From: Prado023 sp963736425
GTDB lineage: Bacteria; Actinomycetota; Actinomycetes; S36-B12; CAIYMF01
Direction: 5' to 3'
Assembly (NCBI GenBank): GCA_963736425.1
Contig: CAVTOX010000015.1
Span: forward strand, 1-64,000
DNA: 64,000 nt
The position numbers were made by a program, and so were the translations under genes. A model generated the notes under the pieces. That model saw only the letters and a list, made by a program, of their open reading frames with translations, was not told where the DNA came from and ran no database searches. Every line of letters starts with the position of its first letter. The stretch's first letter is position 1. Shown in pieces: positions 26,181-34,886 of the stretch.

Positions 26181-27677
26181 TCACCGCACGCATTCCACCC
26201 GCTGGATCCAGTCCGGCGTCCGTGGCAGATCGGCTCGGGTCCGGCCGATCAGGACCGCGATGACGGGCATGGGTGCAGGCTGACCGGGCCACCCGGTCTG
26301 ACCGTCGGTGAGCACGACGATCACGTCGACGTGTGGGCGCAGCTCCTGAGCGGCCTGGATCCCGAGGGCCATGTCCGTGCCGCCGCCGCCGGCCAGGCGG
26401 GTGGCGTCAGCCCGGCGGACCGTCGTGACGGCGTGCACTGCCGCATCCACGGCGAGCACGGTGACCTGCGGATCGGCCACACCGAGCGCTGACAGGACTC
26501 CGTCGATCTCGCCGAGGGCCTGGGCCAGCAGCCCGTCGTCCACGCTGCCCGAGGTGTCCAGGACGATGCCCACCCGCGGGACGGGTCGGCGCAGCGCCGG
26601 AAGGATCACCGGGCCGGCGGCCGCCTGGCGCCGGGATATGCGGGTGTAGGTGTAGTCGGTGTGGCCGTTGGCCCACCCCAGTCCGCGGCGGACGGCCGCA
26701 TGCAGGACGTTTCGCCAATCGACCACGGGGTCGAGAATTGTCGAGACCCAGCGTCCCCAGTCCCCGGGTATGTCGCCCCGACCGGGATGGGCCTGGAACT
26801 CGATGGCCACCGTTCGGCGGATCGCCTCGGCGGCAACGGGGCTCAGGCCACCTGCGTCAGCGAGCTCCGGCAGTTCGTAGACGCGGTGGATCCCGTCGCA
26901 CCCGGATCCGCATGAGGGGTCAGCGCCCTCATCGATGCCGGTGGGGGTGGCAGAGGCACCAACGGCGCCATGCCCCAGTGGGTCGAAGTCCTCGCCCTCG
27001 GGCGGGTCTCCGTCGCTCGGCGGGTCCAACGGCGCCCGAGGCTGCCACGCGGGGTCCCGGTCGGGCTCCTCGTCCTGGGCCGGCAGTCCGGTCAGCATCG
27101 CGTAGTACTCCTCGGCTGCGCGCCCGCCGGGCAGACCAAGCTCGGCCGAGCCGATCAGCCGGTGGTGGTCACCGAGGGCACGGCCCCGGGCCGCGAGGGC
27201 AGGTCCGGTCGCCCGCATCCCGACCCCGCCCGGCCCAGGCGGACCCGACGATGCCCGGCCCCAGTCGCCAGGATGTGGGCCCGTTCCGCGCGCCCACTCG
27301 GCGAGCCCGCCAGCCACCTCGTGGACGGTGACATCCGCCGCCACCCGCCAGGCCCGGGAGGTCGACCCTCGGACCCCCATGTCGCTGGCCCGACCGGCGT
27401 GGTCGGCCAGCAGGTGCCACAGATGGTGGGCGAGCTCCGCGCCCACCTCGGGGGCGGTGCGCTGCGCGTCGGCCAGCCACCCGGGGTTGACGTACAACCT
27501 CCACGCCGGGTCTGTGGCCATCGTCGTGACGCGATCGGTCGGGACCGCGACGAGGGCGTACAGGGCGGTCGACAGGTAGGGCATGTCGCCGGTGAGCGGG
27601 CCACCTCGGACCATCGGGCTCGTCAGCCACAGCTTGCCCGCCGCGAGCATGTCGGCGGTCGGTCGGTCGAGGCTCAT
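26181..27677 (-). CDS. Putative metallopeptidase-domain (DUF2201-like) and VWA protein
   Basis: A 498-residue protein with a two-part architecture known from MoxR-associated proteins. Residues 1-110 resemble the DUF2201 putative metallopeptidase domain. Its expected HExxHxxxxH motif reads HHLWHLLADH at 84-93: the three histidines are kept but the catalytic Glu is replaced by His85. Residues 200-260 are acidic and low complexity. The C-terminal VWA domain has an intact MIDAS: DTSGS starting at residue 374, a Thr in GGGGTDMALG and VVLTDGQTGW. Its ATG overlaps the MoxR stop (ATGA). It probably works with the MoxR ATPase in metal insertion or complex remodelling; the client is unknown. Confidence 0.75.
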   Translation of the reverse strand: MSLDRPTADMLAAGKLWLTSPMVRGGPLTGDMPYLSTALYALVAVPTDRVTTMATDPAWRLYVNPGWLADAQRTAPEVGAELAHHLWHLLADHAGRASDMGVRGSTSRAWRVAADVTVHEVAGGLAEWARGTGPHPGDWGRASSGPPGPGGVGMRATGPALAARGRALGDHHRLIGSAELGLPGGRAAEEYYAMLTGLPAQDEEPDRDPAWQPRAPLDPPSDGDPPEGEDFDPLGHGAVGASATPTGIDEGADPSCGSGCDGIHRVYELPELADAGGLSPVAAEAIRRTVAIEFQAHPGRGDIPGDWGRWVSTILDPVVDWRNVLHAAVRRGLGWANGHTDYTYTRISRRQAAAGPVILPALRRPVPRVGIVLDTSGSVDDGLLAQALGEIDGVLSALGVADPQVTVLAVDAAVHAVTTVRRADATRLAGGGGTDMALGIQAAQELRPHVDVIVVLTDGQTGWPGQPAPMPVIAVLIGRTRADLPRTPDWIQRVECVR

Positions 27678-28783
27678 GACGGCAGGAGTCCCGCAAGCGC
27701 CAGCGGACCCGAGAAGACGCTCAAGCCCGACGGCAGTGCCGCCTTGGCCGGTCGGATCCGCAGCAGCGCCCGCACGACTGGTACCGCCGGGTCCAGCCCG
27801 GACAGTTCCGCAGCCCGGACGCAGACACCGAGGGCCGCCTCCCAACGGGCCCTGGTCGTGCGTGTGGCGACTGCGGCGAGCATCCCCTGAAGCGCCACGT
27901 GCACACGATCGGCCCGGAGGCCGGCCAGGAGGTCGCCGCCCGGGTCGGCCAGCAGGGACTCCGGGTCCGGAAGGTCCAGCGCGGAGATCCAGGACAGGAA
28001 CTCGTGCCCGGTGGGCGCCCCGACGGTTCCGTGGACCAGGAGGCGGATCGCCTCGACATCCGTGGGGTCGGCGGCCGCCAGGAGCCGTGCGGTGTAGTCC
28101 CAGGTGCGGGGGGTCGGGAAGGCGCGACCGCGTGAGGCGGCGTCCTTCGGGATGGCCGAGAGCTGCCCTGAGCGCACGCCGAGGAAGGCCGCCACCTTCG
28201 CGCGGCTCGCAGCCACGCGGGCCGGGTACCCGGCGTCCAGAGCTGGGACGCGGATCCGGGGCCACTGCCCGGTCACCAGCGACTCGGTGAACACCTCGAG
28301 CGGCAGGTTCCAGTCCATGTGGACGAAGCGGTTGGCCGTCGGGGCGGCCAGCTCCCAGCCGGAGGCGGCCACGTCGGCAGGATTCGCCGCAGCGCCGAAC
28401 GAGACCCGCTCGGGAAGGCGCAGGGCACCGACCTCCCCGTGCGTGAGCGGACGCAGTGCGGCGGCCTGGACCGCCGGGGATGCCGTGGTCCACTCGTCGA
28501 AGAACACCACCGACGGCCCCTCGTTCTCGGCCACCCGCACCGCCCACTGCGGCGGCGCGAGGTCCACCCGGCCGGCGTTCACGACCGGAAGCCCGGCGAA
28601 GTCGCTGGGCTCGTAGTGCGAGCAGATCAGGGTCTCCACGTGCCATCCGGAGTCCGTGGCGGACTCCACGACGGCGGTCTTGCCCGCCCCCGGCTCGCCC
28701 CAGAGCAGGAACGGGATTCGCGTCGCCACGCACACCCCCATCGCCTGCAGCACCTGCTCGTACCCGATCCGGTCCCTGGCCAC
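27674..28783 (-). CDS. MoxR-family AAA+ ATPase
   Basis: A chaperone-like AAA+ ATPase of 369 aa. Walker A is GEPGAGKT with Lys35; Walker B is VVFFDE with Asp96/Glu97; sensor 1 is Asn134 in GAAANPAD. The C-terminal 150 residues are a helical lid. It starts at GTG 28783 with an AAGGGAG ribosome site and sits between an unknown gene (26 bases upstream) and the VWA gene (four-base overlap). MoxR-VWA pairs remodel protein complexes or insert metal; no client is encoded here. Confidence 0.85.
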   Translation of the reverse strand: MARDRIGYEQVLQAMGVCVATRIPFLLWGEPGAGKTAVVESATDSGWHVETLICSHYEPSDFAGLPVVNAGRVDLAPPQWAVRVAENEGPSVVFFDEWTTASPAVQAAALRPLTHGEVGALRLPERVSFGAAANPADVAASGWELAAPTANRFVHMDWNLPLEVFTESLVTGQWPRIRVPALDAGYPARVAASRAKVAAFLGVRSGQLSAIPKDAASRGRAFPTPRTWDYTARLLAAADPTDVEAIRLLVHGTVGAPTGHEFLSWISALDLPDPESLLADPGGDLLAGLRADRVHVALQGMLAAVATRTTRARWEAALGVCVRAAELSGLDPAVPVVRALLRIRPAKAALPSGLSVFSGPLALAGLLPS

Positions 28784-28809
28784 CCTGGCTCCCTTCGTCC
28801 ACGAGGACG

Positions 28810-29931
28810 CTAGGCCGGGGGTCCGACAACGCCGGCTGGGAGCGTGAGCGCCAGCTGACCGCCACGCCGGAGGATCGCCACGGTGTCGGGGACGGTGCCC
28901 CAGCGGGCGATGGCGATCGCGAGCCCCGTGCGCTCCCCGGTGTCGGGGCGCCGCCAGCCGAGGGCGCGCGCGACCCGCTCGACCGCCGAGGGTGCGGGGG
29001 GATCCGGCGGGAAGCCCACGCCCTCCTCGCCGACCCAGGCCAGCTGCTCGGGCGCAGGCCGGTAGCCGGACCTGACCCAGCGGCCGAGGAGCTGGGCTGC
29101 CCCGGGGACGGAGATCCCCCAGTCTCCGGCCACTGCGTGCGCCTCGACAGGGGAGTACCCGGACATTGACAGGCACACGATGTCGGCACGGCGGGCACCG
29201 GTGGCCAGCCAGTCCGAACGGGCCCCGGGCTCGCGGCGGTCCAGCTCCGTCTGGGTCCACGCAGCCCAGGGCGCCGTGGACGGGTCCGTGATCCCGCGTG
29301 CCGTGGACGCCACCCATGCAACATCCGCGCCCGTGTGCGCGATGGCGAGCACGAGCGCCAGCGTGGGCTCCTCGATACCGGCCGCCGCCAGCTCGGAGCA
29401 CTGGCCCAGCACCCAGGAGGAGTGCAGGCCGTGGGCCCAGGCCTGCTCGACCAGGGGGTCGCCGCGGCCCTCCGGCGGTCCCGGATCCGCCCGTGGGCCC
29501 AGCCCCGAGACCAGGTGGCGAAGGTCGCGAGCCGAGACGCGGCTGGCCCCGGCGACGTGGGTGACGTCCCGGCAGTGCGATGCAGCCACGAGCGCGTCGT
29601 CGAACCCGCGCGCGGGGCAGCACGGCAGGACGGCCTCGAGGCTGAACCAGCTGGCCCCACGGTCCGGCGAGCGGGCGAGCAGCCCAGCCTGACGGGTCGC
29701 GCGCTCCCACCACATCCGGAATCCGGGCATCACCGCGCGCAGGGCTGGGATGCACGAGACCCCGCCGCCGAACGCCGCAGCGATCTGCTCGAGGCCCTCA
29801 TCGTGCGGGGTCTGCACCGACCAGTCCGGGGCGATCGTCACCTCGTGCCGCGCGGACCTGGCACGGGCCGACGCCCGGCACGGGAAGGTGGCGGTCAGGG
29901 GGAGCTCCAACCCGACACCTGCGCCCTCCAT
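28810..29931 (-). CDS. Unknown protein, first gene of MoxR-VWA operon
   Basis: I do not recognise this 373-residue protein. It is soluble, largely helical, and has five cysteines in the first half. Visible marks are an early CRASARARSARHEV stretch, GVSCIPALRAVMPGFRMWWE near residue 56, FSLEAVLPCCPARGF, and a repeated helix-turn pattern after residue 200 (GYSPVEAHAVAGDWGISVPGA). No catalytic motif is evident. Its position before MoxR and VWA genes, with a good GGGAGGGGAG ribosome site, suggests a client or adaptor of that pair. It could be a counterpart of the vWA-MoxR-associated proteins predicted in conflict systems, but this is only inference. Confidence 0.55.
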   Translation of the reverse strand: MEGAGVGLELPLTATFPCRASARARSARHEVTIAPDWSVQTPHDEGLEQIAAAFGGGVSCIPALRAVMPGFRMWWERATRQAGLLARSPDRGASWFSLEAVLPCCPARGFDDALVAASHCRDVTHVAGASRVSARDLRHLVSGLGPRADPGPPEGRGDPLVEQAWAHGLHSSWVLGQCSELAAAGIEEPTLALVLAIAHTGADVAWVASTARGITDPSTAPWAAWTQTELDRREPGARSDWLATGARRADIVCLSMSGYSPVEAHAVAGDWGISVPGAAQLLGRWVRSGYRPAPEQLAWVGEEGVGFPPDPPAPSAVERVARALGWRRPDTGERTGLAIAIARWGTVPDTVAILRRGGQLALTLPAGVVGPPA

Positions 29932-30159
29932 CGGACTCCCCTCCCGGCTCGACCGTCACCTGCCTGCGCGCTCCCCGGCCCGCAGCTCACACCCAGCTGG
30001 CTCCCACCGCCCCTGCTCCCGCTGGCTGCGGGGCCGTCACGGTATCGCCGGCCCCTGACATCGCAGGAGCTCCACGCAAGACCCAGCCGTGCACCCGCGA
30101 CACGCCCGCCACCAACGTCGCCCGGAGGCCCGGGTCTCGCCTCCGGGGCTGCGCTCCGA

Positions 30160-30165
30160 TACCGT
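30160..30165 (+). promoter_or_regulatory. -10 box for leaderless GT2 operon mRNA
   Basis: TACCGT lies seven bases before the ATG at 30173, in a 241-base gap that otherwise shows no feature I can support. Confidence 0.45.
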
Positions 30166-30172
30166 CGCGGGC

Positions 30173-31204
30173 ATGGCCGAACCCGCAGCGTCAGCGTGGC
30201 CGGATGGCGTCTCCGTGGTCATGCCCGTGCTCAACGAGGAGCGCCACCTGACCCACGCCGTCACCGGGATCCTGACCCAGGACTGGGCAGGTCCCCTCGA
30301 GATCGTCCTGGCACTCGGTCCCTCGTCTGACCGGACCGATGAGGTGGCCCGCCGGCTGTCCGCGCTCGATGACCGGATCGTCCTGGTGCCCAACCCGAGT
30401 GGACGGACCCCATCGGGTCTGAACGCTGCGATCCACGCCTCGCGCTACGAGGTCGTCGTTCGGGTCGACGGGCACGCGATGCTTCCCGCGGACTATGTGT
30501 CCACAGCCGTGGAGACCCTGGTGCGCACCGGCGCGGACAACGTCGGCGGGATCATGCAGGCCGAGGGTGAGACCCCGTTCGAGCAGGCCGTTGCCCGGGC
30601 GATGACGACGCCGATGGGAGTGGGGGCTGCACCGTTCCATGTCGGCGGCGGGGAGGGGGAGGCCGAGACGGTGTACCTCGGGTGCTTCCGCAAGACCGCC
30701 CTGCAACGCGTCGGCGGATACGACGAGACCTTCCTGCGCGCCCAGGACTGGGAGATGAACCACCGGATCCGCGAGACCGGCGGGCTCGTGTGGTTCAACC
30801 CGGCCCTGGTGGTCATCTACCGTCCTCGGCCGGACGCCTCGTCGTTGGCCGACCAGTACTTCCACTACGGGCGGTGGCGCCGCGAGGTGATGCGCCGTCA
30901 CCCCGAGACGGCGTCCCGGACCTCGGCGCTGCGCTACTTCGCCCCACCCGTGGCGGTCGTGGGCGTCGTCGCGGGAACGGCTGCGGGGCTCGTCGGCTCC
31001 ACCGTCGGCCCGCGTACGCTGCGGATCGGCTGGCTCGCGCCTGTCGGCTACCTGGCACTGATCACCGCCGGGGCGGCCGTGGCTGGCCGTGGCCTGCCGC
31101 CTGCCGCACATGCCCGGTTGCCGCTGGTCTACGCCACCATGCATGGAGCCTGGGGCACCGGCTTCCTCACCTCTCCGCCCGGACTGCGCGAGCTCGAGGC
31201 GTGA
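30173..31204 (+). CDS. GT2 glycosyltransferase with C-terminal membrane segments
   Basis: A 343-residue family 2 glycosyltransferase. GT-A domain: VSVVMPVLNEERHLTHAV near residue 13, the metal-binding RVDGHAML near residue 97 (DxD replaced by DGH), and a second half with YLGCFRKTALQRVGGYDE and AQDWEMNHRIRETG. Two hydrophobic segments near residues 262 and 285 suggest membrane attachment. It begins the four-gene operon running to 34780 and its stop overlaps the start of the next gene (GTGA). The sugar and acceptor are unknown; a polymer for the envelope is likely. Confidence 0.85.
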   Translation: MAEPAASAWPDGVSVVMPVLNEERHLTHAVTGILTQDWAGPLEIVLALGPSSDRTDEVARRLSALDDRIVLVPNPSGRTPSGLNAAIHASRYEVVVRVDGHAMLPADYVSTAVETLVRTGADNVGGIMQAEGETPFEQAVARAMTTPMGVGAAPFHVGGGEGEAETVYLGCFRKTALQRVGGYDETFLRAQDWEMNHRIRETGGLVWFNPALVVIYRPRPDASSLADQYFHYGRWRREVMRRHPETASRTSALRYFAPPVAVVGVVAGTAAGLVGSTVGPRTLRIGWLAPVGYLALITAGAAVAGRGLPPAAHARLPLVYATMHGAWGTGFLTSPPGLRELEA

Positions 31205-33043
31205 GGGCGCTCGTCCGCGCGGGGGCCACTGGTTCCGATGCCGTGGCGGTGATGGCGCAGCGGCTCGCCCGGCTGGGGGTCGCCGACGTCGTCGTGCTGG
31301 CTGCCGGCGACTGCGCCAGCCAGCTCACGGCCCTCGCCGAGGGCCTTGCCGGGCGGACCCTGATCGTGGATGCCGACCTCATCGTCGCCGATGCCTGCCT
31401 GGGGCAGCTCGTTGATGATCCGGCAGTGCGATCCGGTGCGCTGGTGGGCGACGCCGCGCAGGCAGGCACCGCGCAGGCAGACGCCGACGGTGGTGCCGGC
31501 GAGGCCCCCCCGGTGCGGGTCGCCCAGAAGCGGATCGCCAGCGCCGGGTCAGCGGTGCACGACGTCAGCGCGCCCACAGCGACATCCCTGGGAGCGCTGG
31601 TCATCGACGCTCGCGATGTCCCGGCAGCCACCGAAGCGCTGATCGGGGTCGCCGCGGCGGCCGGAGCCCACGGCTGGCACGCCGATCCGATCGACCTGGC
31701 CCTCGTGGGCCTGGTCCGGGCCCAGATCGCGATGGGCGCGGTGGCGTCGGTCGGCCCGGTGCTGCGCGGAGGGACCCCCGAGCAGCGGGCGTCGGTCGAG
31801 GCGGAGTTGGCGGGCATCGACGAGGCCCGGGTCCTGCTCGAGCGCGCCAACCGCCCCGACGACGGCTTCTACTCCACGTTCGTCCTGCGCCGGGCCTCGA
31901 CGCCGCTGACCGCTCTGGCGCTGCGAATGCGGCTCACGCCCAACCAGATTTCGGTCTTCTCGCTCTTCGTCGGGCTTGCAGCTGCCCTGTGCTTCGCCAC
32001 CGGCACGTGGGGCGGACTGCTCGCCGGCGCCCTGCTGATGCAGGCCTCGCTCATCATCGACTGTGTCGACGGTGAGGTCGCGCGCTTCACCCGCTCGTTC
32101 TCCGATCTCGGCGCCTGGATCGACGCGTCCACGCGACCGGGTCAAGGAGTACGCCGCCTACGCGGGCCTGGCCGCCGGCGCCGCACGAACCGGGCAGGAC
32201 ATCTGGCTGCTGGCCGCACTCGTGATGATCATGCAGACCGTCCGTCACGTCGGGGACTACGACTTCTCCCGAGTTCAGCGGATCCGGGAGTCCTGGGTGG
32301 CTGCACGGCCGATCGAGGATCCGAGCGATGGGGGTGCGGCCGGGTCGGGTGCGACCCTGGAGCTCTCTGCGCAGATGAACCTCGACAGCCGGGTGCGGTG
32401 GGGCAAGAAGGTCCTGCACATGCCCATCGGTGAGCGCTGGCTGGTCCTGTCCGTCGGCGCGATCACGATCGGGCCGAGGTGGACCCTCGTGCTGATGCTG
32501 TTCCTGGGGCTGGTGGCCCTTGCCTACACGACCGCCGGACGGATCCTGCGGGCCCGCACCTGGCGGCAGCCGCCGGATCGCAGCGGGTCCTGGCTGCTCG
32601 AACCGCAGCTGGACCTCGGACCACTCGGCCAGCCGGTGTGGGACCGGGTGTTCGCCGCGCGTCAGCCGCTGGCCCGTGCGTTCGGCTGGGCATGGCCGGC
32701 CGGGATGCGGGTCGTCGAGCTGGCGATCGTCTGGCTGGCGGTGGCGCTGATCCTTCCCGCGGAGGGCCCGTGGTTGTTTGCGTGGGTGTTCGTGGTCGTG
32801 TTCCACCACTACGACACCCTGTACCGGGCTCTGGGTGGGTCCACGCCGCCGCGGTGGCTGGTCACGGTCGGGCTTGGTTGGGAGGGGCGCACGATCCTCG
32901 TGCTGGGGGCGGCGGTGCTGGGGGCGGCAGCGCTCCTCGGTCTGCTCTCCTGGGGGAGCGTCCTGCTCGGGATCCTGTTCGTGGTGGTCGCGTCCGTGCA
33001 ATGGGTCCGGTCGATGACAGGCAAGGATGTGTCCCATGCCTGA
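31201..33043 (+). CDS. Nucleotidyltransferase-like/CDP-alcohol phosphotransferase fusion, one frameshift
   Basis: About 613 aa. Residues 1-220 look like a degenerate nucleotidyltransferase domain (TLIVDADLIVADACLGQL; the usual glycine-rich LAAGxGxR loop is absent). From residue 250 comes a CDP-alcohol phosphotransferase domain with D287xxDGxxAR(x8)GxxxDxxxD, then membrane segments to the end. The last Asp of the motif lies at an indel near 32134: one extra C splits the gene, and dropping it restores STDRVKEYAAYAG. The order resembles bifunctional inositol-phosphate cytidylyltransferase/phosphotransferases. It probably transfers a phospho-alcohol to a lipid or glycan. It overlaps its neighbours at both ends. 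Confidence 0.78.
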
Positions 33044-33878
33044 CGTGCACGAGGCCGGTGAACGCCCGGAACGCCCGGAGCGCCCCGAGCGCCCCACCAT
33101 CGCCGAGCTGCGGGATGTCACCCAGCCCCCTGCCGTGCGCGGGCGGAAGAACTCCGAGCACTGGGTCGCCGACGTGTACCTGCGCGACATCTCGCCCTAC
33201 CTGACGCGGCTCCTCCTGCCGACGGGTGTCTCGGCGAACACGGTCACGTGGTTCATGATCGTCACTGGCGCCTCGGCGGGCCTCGCGCTGCTCATCCCGG
33301 GGATCCCTGGGGCATTCCTCGCGCTGCTGCTCGGCCAGATGCAGATGCTCTGGGACTGCTGCGACGGCGAGGTGGCCCGATGGCGGGGGACGTTCTCGCC
33401 GGCTGGCACCTTCCTGGACAAGATCGGGCACTACACGGCGGAGTCGGTGATCCCGGTGTGCCTGGGCATCCGGGCGGCCGGTTCGGACTTCTCGTGGACT
33501 GCCCCCAGCGGGTACGCCTATGCCGGGGCGATCCTTGCGCTGCTGATCATGTTCAACAAGGCGCTGAACGACATGGTTCATGTGTCCCGGGCCTTCGCAG
33601 GGCTACCCAGGCTGGAGGATGTCGCGGGTGTGGGGACGCCGACCAGCTCGGGGTTGGCGCGGGTGCGTCGCCTGGTCCGCTACTTCCCCTTCAACCGGAT
33701 CTTCCACTCGGTGGAGATGACCATGATGGCGTTCGTGGCGGCAGTCGGCGACGCGATCGTGGGCGGGCTGGCCGTGACCCAGGTGCTGGTCCTGGCGATG
33801 CTGGTGCTCGCGGTCGTGACCGTCATCGGCCACGTGCTGGCCATCCTGTCCTCGACCAAGCTGCGGAGCCCGGCATGA
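33036..33878 (+). CDS. CDP-alcohol phosphotransferase with altered catalytic motif
   Basis: A 280-residue membrane protein of the CDP-alcohol phosphatidyltransferase family. The motif runs D107CCD110GEVAR115(x8)G124TFLD128KIGH132. The first three acidic positions are intact, but the fourth Asp, thought to be the catalytic base in characterised members, is His132. The N-terminus carries an ERP repeat (33058-33093). It starts inside the end of the preceding phosphotransferase gene and its stop overlaps the next gene (ATGA). The enzyme may use another base or another reaction; alcohol and acceptor are unknown. Confidence 0.82.
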   Translation: MPDVHEAGERPERPERPERPTIAELRDVTQPPAVRGRKNSEHWVADVYLRDISPYLTRLLLPTGVSANTVTWFMIVTGASAGLALLIPGIPGAFLALLLGQMQMLWDCCDGEVARWRGTFSPAGTFLDKIGHYTAESVIPVCLGIRAAGSDFSWTAPSGYAYAGAILALLIMFNKALNDMVHVSRAFAGLPRLEDVAGVGTPTSSGLARVRRLVRYFPFNRIFHSVEMTMMAFVAAVGDAIVGGLAVTQVLVLAMLVLAVVTVIGHVLAILSSTKLRSPA

Positions 33879-34780
33879 GTGGCTCGGGGACAGGAGGCTC
33901 GGGGACAGGAGGCTCGGGGACCCCGCACTTCGGTGTGGTCGTGCTCACCATGGGCCAGCGCCCCGACGACCTGCGGCGCGGGCTGGAGTCCGTGCTGGCG
34001 CAGCAGGACGTCACGACCGACATCGTGGTCGTCGGGAACGGCTGGGTCCCGGTGGACCTGCCGGACGGCGTTCGCGGGCTGGCGCTGCCGGAGAATCTCG
34101 GGATCCCCGCGGGGCGGAACGCGGGAGTGCCCGAGGTGTCCGGCGAGTTGCTCTTCTTCCTCGATGACGACGCAGCGCTGGCATCACCTGACACGTTGGC
34201 GCGATTCGCTGCCCTGTTCGCGGCGCGCCCGGAGGTGGGCCTGATCCAGCCGCGCGTGGAGGACCCGACCGGGCGGCCCGCGCCGGGGCGGTGGGTCCCG
34301 CGACTGCGCACGGGCGACCCCGCCGAGCCGAGCCCGGCCACGTCGCTCTGGGAGGGCGCGGTCGCCATCCGGCGGTCGCTGTTCGAGGAGGTCGGTGGCT
34401 GGCCGGGGGTGTTCTTCTACGCCCACGAGGGCATCGAGCTGTGCTGGCGGGTCTGGGACACCGGTCACGTGCCGTGGTACGCCGGCGACATCGTGATCCA
34501 CCATCCAGTGATCGACCCGCGTCGGCACGCCGAGTTCTGGCACATGAACGCCCGCAACCGCGTGCTGTTGGCGCGGCGGAACCTGCCTGCGGTGCTGCGC
34601 CCGGTCTACACCGGCAGCTGGGCGGCGATCACCACCGCGCGCGTGCGCGACAAGGAAGCCCGCGGCGCCTGGTGGGACGGGTTCCGCGAGGGCTGGCGGA
34701 TGGACCCGGGAGACCGTCGGCCGATGCATTGGTCGACTGTGTGGGCGATGGCGAAGGCGGGGCGCCCCCCGGTGGTGTGA
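33875..34780 (+). CDS. GT2 glycosyltransferase
   Basis: A 301-residue soluble family 2 glycosyltransferase, last in the operon. After a repetitive Gly/Ser/Thr N-terminus, the GT-A domain starts with FGVVVLTMGQRPDDL near residue 19. It continues with NLGIPAGRNAGVPEVSGELLFFLDDDA (DDD metal site near residue 97), then a GAVAIRRSLFEEVGGWP acceptor segment and HEGIELCWRVWDTG. This resembles rhamnosyl or galactofuranosyl transferases, but the donor cannot be fixed. The ATG overlaps the upstream stop. Confidence 0.85.
   Translation: MSGSGTGGSGTGGSGTPHFGVVVLTMGQRPDDLRRGLESVLAQQDVTTDIVVVGNGWVPVDLPDGVRGLALPENLGIPAGRNAGVPEVSGELLFFLDDDAALASPDTLARFAALFAARPEVGLIQPRVEDPTGRPAPGRWVPRLRTGDPAEPSPATSLWEGAVAIRRSLFEEVGGWPGVFFYAHEGIELCWRVWDTGHVPWYAGDIVIHHPVIDPRRHAEFWHMNARNRVLLARRNLPAVLRPVYTGSWAAITTARVRDKEARGAWWDGFREGWRMDPGDRRPMHWSTVWAMAKAGRPPVV
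33881..33921 (+). repeat. 15-base tandem repeat in GT2 N-terminus
   Basis: GGCTCGGGGACAGGA is present twice and then as an 11-base partial copy. It encodes a Gly-Ser-Gly-Thr-Gly run at the start of the glycosyltransferase, outside the fold. Confidence 0.8.
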
Positions 34781-34846
34781 GGGGCGAGGCCCTCGGGGAC
34801 CGTCCACAGGTCCGCCCCATCTCTTCGTTGTGTCTCCCTCCTGTGA

Positions 34847-34868
34847 TAGGATTCGAACATACGTTCGA
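34847..34868 (+). promoter_or_regulatory. LexA SOS box with adjoining -10 box
   Basis: TCGAACATACGTTCGA (34853-34868) is a perfect match to the Gram-positive/actinobacterial LexA operator, CGAACRNRYGTTYG. It adjoins a TAGGAT -10-like box at 34847-34852, so LexA would block this promoter. It lies 19 bases before the ATG of the DUF222-HNH gene, indicating DNA-damage induction. Confidence 0.85.
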
Positions 34869-34886
34869 GAGAAACAGGGGAGCCAG

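Noticed and set aside
27678..29660. Continuous frame extending the VWA protein upstream to about 1159 residues.
   Set aside because: The extension is the wrong frame of the MoxR and unknown genes; the ATGA overlap at 27674-27677 gives the natural start.
29932..30172. Non-coding RNA in the largest intergenic gap.
   Set aside because: Only the -10 box at 30160 and the ribosome site for the minus-strand gene can be supported; no stable structure is evident.
33875..34780. Repeats at 33058-33093, 33881-33921 and 46139-46183 as CRISPR or mobile repeats.
   Set aside because: They are short, in-frame, tandem and inside protein termini, with no spacers or flanking duplications.
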